Positions 53,219 through 64,000 of a DNA stretch of 64,000 nucleotides are shown here, piece by piece. Source of the DNA: Strix aluco (taxonomy: Eukaryota; Chordata; Aves; Strigiformes; Strigidae); the NCBI RefSeq assembly GCF_031877795.1, contig NC_133946.1:9771144-9835143 (forward strand), in the 5' to 3' direction. Position 1 is the first letter of the stretch, and each line of letters opens with the position of its first letter. A model generated the notes under the pieces. The model was given only the letters and a program-made list of their open reading frames with translations, was not told the DNA's origin and made no database searches. Made by a program: the position numbers and the translations under genes.

Positions 53219-53389
53219 GAGGGTGGTAAGACACTGGAACAGGTTACCTAGAGAGGTTGCAGATGACCCATCCCTGGAAACATTCAAGGTCAGGTTGGAC
53301 AGGGCTCTGAGCAACCTGATCTAGCAGGAGGGTTGGACTAAGTGACCTTTAAAGGCCCCTTCCAACCCAAACCATTCTATGATTCTATG
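53219..53389 (+). mobile_element. Young CR1 LINE nested in an older CR1 (plus)
   Basis: A 171-bp 5'-truncated copy begins GAGGGTGGTAAGACACTGGA and ends CCATTCTATGATTCTATG, an intact octamer tail. It is flanked by an 8-bp repeat ATCCAGGT (53211-53218 and 53390-53397). The pre-insertion sequence reconstructs the antisense of the older CR1, so the repeat is a true target-site duplication. Confidence 0.93.
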
Positions 53390-53650
53390 ATCCAGGTAGA
53401 AAACATTAAACAAGATCAGCCTCAGTACCGATCCTTAAGAAACATCACCAGTAAGCAGATGCCAGTCAGACTTTGAAACATGGAACAGTGCCCTTCGACA
53501 AGTTCTCCCCTCACTTTGTAGTCCACCCATCCTGTTCACATCTCCTTAATTTAGCTACTAAGATAGTACGCAAGACTGTACCAAAAGCCTTTCTCAAGTT
53601 TTACATTTTGTAAAAGAACTTTAATTTTGCTATTTGGATTTTCTTCATAA
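53390..53650 (-). mobile_element. Older CR1 LINE, upstream part (minus), resumed
   Basis: ACATTAAACAAGATCAGCCT, CAGTACCGATCCTTAAGAAA, CCAGTCAGACTTTG and AAAAGCCTTTCTCAAGTTTT continue the antisense CR1 after the nested insertion. The block is the part of the CR1 coding region just upstream of the 52708-53218 segment. It fades after about 53620. Confidence 0.75.
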
Positions 53651-54402
53651 GTTGATCCCTACTCTTCATAAACTCCCTTTTCAGCCTTTGTACTTTCTTC
53701 CAGTTACACAGTAACATCGGCTGTTGTCTCGGAAACACATCGGTGTTCTCCCTAGCATCCTGGCACCGTTAATGAAAGAAATCCTTTTGTATCTCTGGAT
53801 CACATCCTGTTAATGCAGCAACTCTGTGTGAGCGCCAAGCAACTGATTTAGTGTGCAACCTGCAATGCAAAATGCTCTTTACAAGACTACCAGAGTCAAA
53901 GAGCTACCATAAGGAAACATTCCTCAAGCCCTAACAGCAGTCAGCTACACAGGGAATCGCACATTTCAGAGAATCACACCTCATCTAACCAAGGGCAACA
54001 GCAAAATATTCAGCAACTGGAACAGAAGTAGGAAAAGGCCCAGAGTAGTGATATTTTCTCAAGACAAACTCCATACATCCCCTTCAGACTGCTGTGTATA
54101 AGAAAGCAGAAGGGGGTTTTTGATGTTTTGTTGTACAAGGAAAATCTTACAAAAAAAAAAAAATCCAAGTCCAGACCTCAGCACTTACTTAATGCTTTTT
54201 CACCTTGAAAGTATGGCAAAGCGCTACCCAATTCATCCATCTTCTCCACCTTTGAGCAGAGGAGTAGGTAGATTCATCTACCAACACAGGTAAGACTAGC
54301 AACAGCAGAAAGTGGGCAGACAGTTGTCATCTGGAACTTGAGTGGCACCAACTGGGCAAGTTTAGGCAGACTGAAGCCCATCTTCACTTTTTTCCTTTTT
54401 TT

Positions 54403-54442
<40 letters not shown>

Positions 54443-57400
54443 GAAGCAATGCTTCCAAGATCAAACGGCCAGAGTAGGACAGTTCTGAAGGTATAAGGTC
54501 CTGTGGCTTGGGAGCAGGTTTAACACAGCTGCATCGCCACCAGCTCTATGAGTAGTATTGTTAAATCATGGGGTCCAGTTGGTCAAGTTGATCCAGTTGC
54601 CTTTCAGCTCGGGTATTTTACAGATCAGTGGAGGCTATGACTGGCTGAAATTCTTCTCTGGTTTAATTAGAGGCTTTGAAGTAAGAACGTAATTTTCTCT
54701 GGGCCAGATGGAAAATCAATTAAGAGAGTAAACCTGCAAAATTCATACCCCGATCATAAATAGTTCTATAGAAAACTGCTCAATATCAGCATCAGCTTCA
54801 GTGAAACGATATATTGCTTCATGGCTAAAAGAAAGGTTATTTGCTAACATCCTAGATGGAAAAAGACTGTTCTAAAAAAAAAAAATCTGTAAGAAAAGTG
54901 GACTGATGCCCACCTGAGTTAAGGTATTCCCTAAAATACAGGTGGACAGCCACAAAAACACTCCCAGCTGTCACTGTGCTTACGAAACTGTGCGAGAATT
55001 GAGACTGTGATGATACTCTGATAATATAAATATGATATAAAGACTTCAAGAATGAGTAAGACAGGAAGGTATGTAGACCTCCTTGTTAAAATTTTATTAT
55101 TGTCACAAGCAAACAAAATTACAAACTGTCTATTGGGCCCCCTCGCTTTTTTTTTTTTTTACTAAAAACCATATTGCTTTATCAAGACCACTCAGCTTGC
55201 TATGTAGGTTTGGTAGCAATGAGTTATGAGTGCAAATGCTTTGTGATCCCTTACTGCAGGATGGGATATGGGACACTGCATCAAGGAGAAAGGGAGGCAC
55301 AGGCTGGCCATTAGCTCTGTGCGAACTAAAAGGAGAGAGATACCCACAGACTGTGTAAAGGCTGAAGATGGGCAGTGTTCATTCTAGCCCAGTGCCAAAA
55401 AGGCAACAGACACCTGAAAAATGTGGCAACAGAGAGCAGGAATGGATTTCAAATAATTTCCTTTTGTACAAAATGCATTATTTATTGTCTGTACCTACTG
55501 ATATCTTTTCTGTGATTTTTTTAATGATACACCACACTTTTGGTCCTTTGCTCCAGGGAAATCAAGCCTGCATTAAAATGATAATAAGAAAAAAAAGCCA
55601 TAATCCTAGTGATTTATAGTCTCAAACGGATACGTGTAAATGATCCACTCTCCTCAGAACATTAAAGCTATTTGCCATTCAAACCCAGATCCGATTTTTG
55701 CAGAGGGCTTCTCACATTAACTGAAGGTCAGATCAATATCACTATTTGTAGGGTGTTTGGAATACATGCCAGGAGACATTTCCATATTAAAATTCAACAA
55801 GACCTTACACCAACAAACTCATTCTTGCCCAAGGTTAACCTTAAACAGGAAAGAGATATTTCAACCCATTAATCTCATTCTCCTCCGTATTAGCTTGTCA
55901 TGTTGTTGGGCATGGCTTCCGCTTCGCAAATTTAATTCATGTCAAAGCTTGCAATTTTCATTGCTTGCTGTTGCTGCATTATGATTCTTGTCTTCTTTCT
56001 CATGGACTGCTGTTTTCTGAAATCCCCAGTTAAAGACCAATGTGTAATTCGGGTGGATTTCAGTATACAACACTTTGCAAACTGGTCCCATGATGCGACG
56101 AAGACTTGGCCCTGCTGTCATGCTTACTACAGTCAATGACTCAGCACCTCTCTTCACATTTTCTAGCTGTAGATTTGCAACAAAACCCAAGACCTTTACT
56201 TAAAACTGATGGAAGCAAAACAGATGATGAGTTACAGCAATTGCTAATCAATGAATTGGGACCGAAATCTTGTCCTCACCTTAACATTCATTGTAATCAG
56301 ACACATGTCTCTTCGCCGTCAGTGTCTGGGCTGGAAGACAGCCTGGATGACCTCAGTGGTCTTTTATATTTCTATTAACAAGAAAAGTGCACTGGGAATG
56401 GAAACAGAAATGTGGACACTGTCCACTATAACCCTTTAAATGGGTGAAAAGTATTTTCCACTTCTCTCATTGGATGTGCATGCACAATTGGGAAGCCCAG
56501 GTAATGAGAACTGCAGGCTTTGCTTCTTACATAAAATGCTCATCAGTATTTTCTGTTATTAACCTTTGCAGTAAAAGATCAGCCGGTCCTTTTCCTCTTT
56601 CATTAAAAGCTTTTTGGACAGAAAAAAGTGTCAGTTCAGCCCAAGTATGGCGCCCCCAGTGATATCAAGAAACTTTCTACAAAGTTGATTTGCTTTCAAT
56701 ACTATACATTTTTCTCTCTTCCCTCCCTATTCTGTATAGCAGATGTCATCTGCTTTTTGAAACCCACCATCCCCCATTAAAATTAGGAATAATCATTTTG
56801 ACCAAAGGTTAACAACTAGTTTCAGGATTTTCCATTTCCCTTGTATTTACCTTGAAATTTGGACGTTGCATATTTTGTCTTTCCCAAATGCTACTGCTTT
56901 TTAAAATGGAATTTCTTGGTTTTTTTAAAAAAAGTGCTTCTGACTCTGAACTCTTAAGAGTTTAGACATTCTTAGGGGGTCAGCAAAGCCCTAATACCAA
57001 GTTCACTAGTTTCCTAGGTTATGGTTCCAAGAAAATACTATTTCACCAAAGACGCAACATCTAACTTTGAAGCAAAAATGGAGGGAAAAGCCCCCAGAAG
57101 AAACCTTCAGAATGTGGCTTGTATCTTACGAGTGAACATCAAGATCTGTGACATAACTGATGACAAGTGTTTCACCTCGGATCCTGTATCATTTAACAGG
57201 AAAGCATCGCTGATGTGAAATGCAGAATTGAAAGGTCCTGCTACAGGAGACAGAAGTCTCAGAAATCACTTGTAAAATAGCATTCACATTTATAAATTAG
57301 ATGCAAAATATTCAGTGGATTTAACAAATTACATCCACAGAAGCAACTACAGCTATGCTAGTTTGTATGTATGTAAGTCGGTAACCTTCATCTGAATGAA

Positions 57401-60400
57401 TATTTTCCCCTACAAGTTATGGCTATGAAAAGAAGGTATTTCCCATTGGGAAAATGTGTGAGGGGGGGTATCTGCTTACTCTTGCAGTGGATAGATTTTC
57501 ATCCCTTTAGAAGAAATAACATTTAAATGATAGTAACCAAGTTTTCTTTGTTAAAGGGAATACGGGAGAAGGGGTTCCTTTGAAGTGACACATTATTTAA
57601 CATGTTTCCAGGAAAGCAATTCTGAAAATGTTAATGAAAGCTTATTATCATACAGTTATTACTAAATTAAAATGAAGCAACTGTGAAGTTCAGAAAAAAC
57701 TCGAAAATTTTGAAGTACACAAGAGACAGCTTCTTGAACAGCCCAAAAGCAGCAAGATTCTGAGATGAACCTCGTATGCTATGCAAGGACAACATATAGA
57801 TCTACTACAACATCAGTCTGAAAAATACTCTTATTCTTACTTCAGAGCACCCTTACTTTTAAGAACCGTATTCAAACACAATGCTTCACATACCCAGAGC
57901 TTTTCTCTGCTATTAGTTGTAAAAGAAATTGAGCAGGTGAAAGAATCAGGCCACTTGAACAAGGTTAAGGAGCACAGAAAGGACAGCCCAGAAGCACACA
58001 GCAACTCTGATACACCTATGTTGCCCAGCTGAGGCCATAAACCTGATTACAAAAGGTGCTGTACAAAGACAAAAACCAAAAATTGGTTCCTGTTCACGAG
58101 AACTCTTTAATCTAAGAAAAAGGATAACATTGGGGTGGCAAAAGGCAGGGCAACATTTGATAGAAAACCATCTGATCTTCTAATTCTGGTTAGGATTCAG
58201 AGGCATCAAGGCCTTATAAAGTTTTATAGAAGAATTTAGAAGGACAGAAGTTGTGAAGATGTTTATAGGGAGCTGCTCCATGAAGAAAAAAAAGCAAGAG
58301 CATGCTTGATTTGAGAGAGAAGCTGATCAGAAGCATAAATCAACCATTTGATAGGGGAAAAGAGGAAACAGATTAAAGCTATGAAAGAGTTTTGAACATG
58401 AAGATATACATTTCTTGGCTAAAGGAAGGAGGTAAAATAATCAAAGACATGGGCTAGGAAAATGTACTTTTAGGGAGCATATTTTGAAAAGATACAAGAT
58501 TGTATTAGTAAAGATCAAATAAAAGGGTGTGGCATTAACCAAAACATATGTTGAGAATGTTAAGAATTTTACCTTGCAAATTTACTGAAAAAGATCGTAC
58601 CTTCAAAAAACAAAGACACAGCATCCGCGACTGAACACAACTCACTGTTGAAGTTGGAGACGACTCTGCACCCAAACCACCCAAATGTAGCTGAGGATTC
58701 TCCTTTGGGAACAGGAGTAGGCCCCTGCCCTTTACCTTATGCTCCCCACCACACAGCTTTGGCCAGCAGGAAAAGGCACACTCTCAATGCACTTCACATG
58801 TTCATAACTAGAAAAAACTGGCAAAGAACAGTCATTACCCTTAGTATTTCTGTTGTAAGATGCTATTTCTAAGGCAGCCACAAACTCTGACCAATGTGAC
58901 ACGCTTCCTTTGCATCGATCCATTTGGACGTAGTGAGGATATGACATACTCTTGGCCCATTCGGAGCAAGCTGTTGAATTTCCTTTCACCTTGGCATATA
59001 CCAATTGGTTATTATACCAATAACGCTTACTTTCCGCTCCAAAGACACAAATATTTTAATGATTTAAGGTAACTTCTAGTGAGACAATCTTGACACACTT
59101 ACCTTGAAGTAAAATAGTGACACAAATTCACCTGGTAATAGTCTACCAGCTCTTTTGAAAAATGTGATTAAATCACCATCATGGACTGAATAAAGTAGAT
59201 TGCCCACAGCCATACCAAGAGTTATTTGTAGCCTTTGATTTGCTGTCTTACATTTCTGAGAAGTGTTCTAACTTTGGAGCATCTCATCCACAAGCTGATG
59301 TTATTTACTGAAGCAATAAAATCTATTAAAAATACATATAGCTCTTATCTAAAAATCTAATTGTAGAAAATTACCTTTATTGAGTTCACCTGCTTTTAAG
59401 ATAAAAATTTCTGGACTACCTCTGCCCATGAGGTCTACTTGATATGATATGGTATAAAGCCATGATTTATCATGAACCTCAGAATACATTAGTTTGGTGG
59501 GGAGGTGTCTAAAGTTGAGAGAAATTTGGTTTGGTTGGTTTTTAAAGAGATATTTATAGCCTGTATGGCTGTAGGGAAGAAAACCTGAGTGAATATTAAG
59601 CACGCAAAACCTGCTCAATTAGAAAACTGAAACGCAAAACCATTTCTCCAGAACGAGATGACTGTTTGACACCAGTGGCACTGTTGACATTACACAGATA
59701 TGATCTATAGAAGCTCTTTCAAATTTAGGATACTTATCATCAGCCATATTCATTTTCCACATCAGATTACAGAGTAAGGCATGCACAGGTATGACAGAGT
59801 ATAAATGCTAACACCTCCATAGGTTTAAAGATAATCTTAATGTGAAATGGTAACCAAGGAGTAGTTGGGAACACCAGGTGAGTTTGTGGAGAAAACCATG
59901 ACCTATTTTCTTGGCTATGGGTATTCCCTACTCTCGGTTCCAACCACTGTAGTGTTCTGCACAACAACATCTAGAAAAGCAGAACTTGCATGGTGGTGAA
60001 GGCAATTTCCTCTCAGAGAAGCAGAGGTCTGCCAAATCACACAAACAGCTTAATTATTTTACTTATTTTTATCTGTATTTGCTGTTAGCACATAATTAAT
60101 TCTATTTTCAAAATGCGTGTTAATTTTGAATAAGATTCCACATGCAGATTGTTAGGGAGGTATTCAGAGCATAATCATGCTCTTCCACACTGAAAAAAGG
60201 AGTCAGCTGCAGGATGAGGATTCATATTCTAACCATTGAGAGTTCATGTCTCAGCCCCAGCTGTGCCAGGAGGTAGAGATGCCAACCAAGGACTGAAGAG
60301 AATTTTGTTGTGGGGAGTGAGAGGAGGAGACCTGGGGAAGGGAGGGAAAAGAAAAGCCCAAAGAACTCTTTCGGTTATATATGCAAATGCTGTAAATGTG

Positions 60401-61563
60401 TACCTCACTTGCCACTTAGAAAAAAAATACTTCTAAACATTTCCTTCTTTTTTTTTTTTTCCTGATTAACAAGCTGTAAGCATATACTGAAAGGCTATAG
60501 TAAAACAAAAAAACCTGAAAATCTAAAGATCCTTCATTTTTAATATCGAAACAAGGACAAGTAGATTATTGGAAAACTGAATGGAATTTTGCTTTGATAC
60601 TACAGGGGATTGCAAATGTAACTCAGTTCCAGAGATTCAAGTACCTAGGTTTATGCTCTTGAACATCACACATACAAGAGGTCAAGATTAAAAAGTAAGT
60701 CATGTTTCTTAGGCAGGCAATAAGGCCAGGTAACAATGCTATTCCTGTATGTAAGGTGATTTATTATCAACTTAAGCAGCAAGCAATCATATAAGCTGAG
60801 ACCAAGATAATAAACCTAAAGTAAAATTCATTCAGAGGCTGAGAAATCTGCAATGATTTACATTTGCTTGAGAAGACATGGATACTGGCAATTAGAGCTG
60901 ACTGCTGTCCAAACGTGGGAATGAAGGTAAGATCAATCTCATGCTTATTAGGTAGTGCCAGCTACAGACAACCTTTGAAAAATCCTTCCCTTACAGGTTT
61001 TTCAGCTTTTACCATTAAGAGACCATTTGGATAAGGAAGTGAGATCACCCTGAGTTGGAACTCACAGTAGTAAGAAGATTCTTTAAAACATCTCCTAGAT
61101 GCACTTTCAGAAGTCCATAAATCCAATTCATATCTTTTCGCCATCTTTAGAAAGAAGATTGTGTTTACTGGCAAGAACTTGACAGGTTTGATTTAAATCA
61201 TGAAATGCACTTCAAGCCTGACATCACATCAATTCAACATCTACGGCACCCAGAATCATCTAGAACACACTTGCCTGGATCTGAAACAGTAAAATCTTCA
61301 TAGCTGACTCTAAGCTTCATACAGAACATTATGAAAATTTGGCATCCAAGAAGATTTTTTTTTTTAATTTTTTTTAAATAGAAACTGTGAAACAGTTCTG
61401 TTTTCATTTAAAAATTGCTTAGCTAGAAAACTCAGAGGGAATGAAACCTTTTTCATAATAAAGTTAAAACATAAATTAGTAATTATTATTTTATCTTTAA
61501 CAGATAAACTACTCACTATGAAATTAATGTAAGCCACAGCAGCCATACATGGGTAATTACACT
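53651..61563. other. Non-coding, downstream of the actin gene
   Basis: Eight kilobases without a recognisable gene. It includes the long T tract at 54386-54438. A possible very old CR1 3' end (CTGGATGACCTCAGTGGTCT at about 56342-56361) is too diverged to call. No coding exon of a known actin-neighbour gene was recognised. Confidence 0.5.
54386..54438. repeat. Long poly-T tract
   Basis: A T-rich run with two short CC interruptions ends in 34 uninterrupted T (54405-54438). This is the longest homopolymer in the window. It could be the A tail of a retrocopy on the minus strand, but the adjoining sequence resembles no transcript I know. Confidence 0.85.
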
Positions 61564-62327
61564 TTTATTGATCCATTAAACCCAGAGTATTTCAATGACA
61601 TATTCAAAAGGTTATTATTTACTCTGTAATCATTAGCTTAGCTTAGCATGGCACATATATAGCAAAAGCAAATGAAACATCAGTTAACTGCTTAGGAAGA
61701 GAGATGAAGAAAGCAGTAATACATCCAATACATTTAAGTTCAGAAGCACTGTAGCTTGTTGAAGCTCCTTACTGATGGGGAGCGGTGGTCACAGGGAGAC
61801 AAACAATTGTGGGATGCCAAGGAAAGTCATTCATACAGGCTCTATGGAAAGGACTGCTGCCTATGTGCACATAAATGTGTTTATCCTCAGTAAAATAACC
61901 CCCCCTTAGAAGAACCCTGTGTACCACTTAACTGCATAAAAGAAGCCCTCTCTGGTACCTAAATCATGCATTATGTTTGAGTTTGAAAGAATCACTTACG
62001 TGCATACTCCAGACTTACTATCCATGAGCAGAGGCTAACACAGAGTAGCACTGGGTGTCACCTCCCCAGTGGCAGCACAATGCTTACAAGCACAGGGGGA
62101 AGGGAGGTCTATAAAAATGTATAGTACAACTACTGCTCTTAATCTTGGAAATGTTAGTCTCATTTTAGCATCAAAAATTAGAAGTAATTTGCTAATTCGT
62201 ATGACATCCATCCAGTGTGGTTTTTTAACATGTGGAAGAAAGCCAAACCATTGTCAGAGATGAATGAGGGCAGGTGATGTGTAGAGAAACAGCACTACTT
62301 ATCACTGACAGTACGTGATGGAGGTAT
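61564..62327 (-). other. Putative actin 3' UTR with AATAAA signal
   Basis: Reading the minus strand downstream of the actin stop, the first canonical AATAAA I find is the complement of TTTATT at 61564-61569. This implies a 3' UTR of about 760 nt. I saw no closer AATAAA or ATTAAA. The assignment rests on motif position only; the true cleavage site could be elsewhere. Confidence 0.4.

Positions 62328-64000
<1,673 letters not shown>

Noticed and set aside
56106..56378. 90-codon plus-strand frame ending in a GGATGACCTCAGTGGTC stretch
   Set aside because: The end may be a very old CR1 tail. The upstream residues match no protein I know.

Overview
The window looks like avian nuclear DNA. It is AT-rich vertebrate sequence in which every repeat I can recognise is a CR1-family LINE. 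Several copies carry the bird-type 3' end, a gene-poor tail ending in ATTCTATGATTCTATG-like octamers. Other copies are much older and look like CR1 shared across amniotes. I saw no Alu-, L1- or B-type elements, tRNA genes, rRNA, bacterial-style operons or CRISPR arrays. A crocodilian or turtle cannot be formally excluded, but a bird fits best.

Only one protein-coding gene can be identified with confidence. The last two coding exons of a muscle-type actin lie on the minus strand at 62328-62471 and 63646-63827, separated by a 1.17 kb intron at a conserved vertebrate actin intron site. The earlier exons lie beyond position 64000. The protein matches the vertebrate alpha-muscle class, but carries four substitutions (A310G, I329M, Q360D, D363E) that I do not associate with any of the canonical muscle actins. 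No second gene is recognisable within 38 kb downstream.

The second landmark is a strong CpG island at about 22180-23500, with Sp1-type GC boxes and a G-quadruplex-capable G-run. It is almost certainly a promoter. Splice-donor-like sequences in and near it read mostly on the minus strand, suggesting that a transcript with a non-coding first exon runs leftward across 1-22 kb. No coding exon of that gene was recognised.

The rest is intergenic or intronic. Regions 1-22 kb and 24-62 kb hold scattered CR1 fragments: about 5.43, 6.52, 7.99, 28.76, 38.38, 39.58, 47.98, 48.70, 49.25 and 52.71 kb. One of these is a young plus-strand CR1 nested in an older minus-strand CR1, with an 8-bp target-site duplication. 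There are also homopolymer and AT-rich simple repeats, and a few motif-dense segments (44.6-45.1 kb, 46.4-46.7 kb, 19.26-19.33 kb) that could be conserved regulatory elements. Most open reading frames here are short, unrelated to known proteins, and best read as chance. A 34-codon frame at 33033-33137 with a signal-peptide-like start is worth a check.
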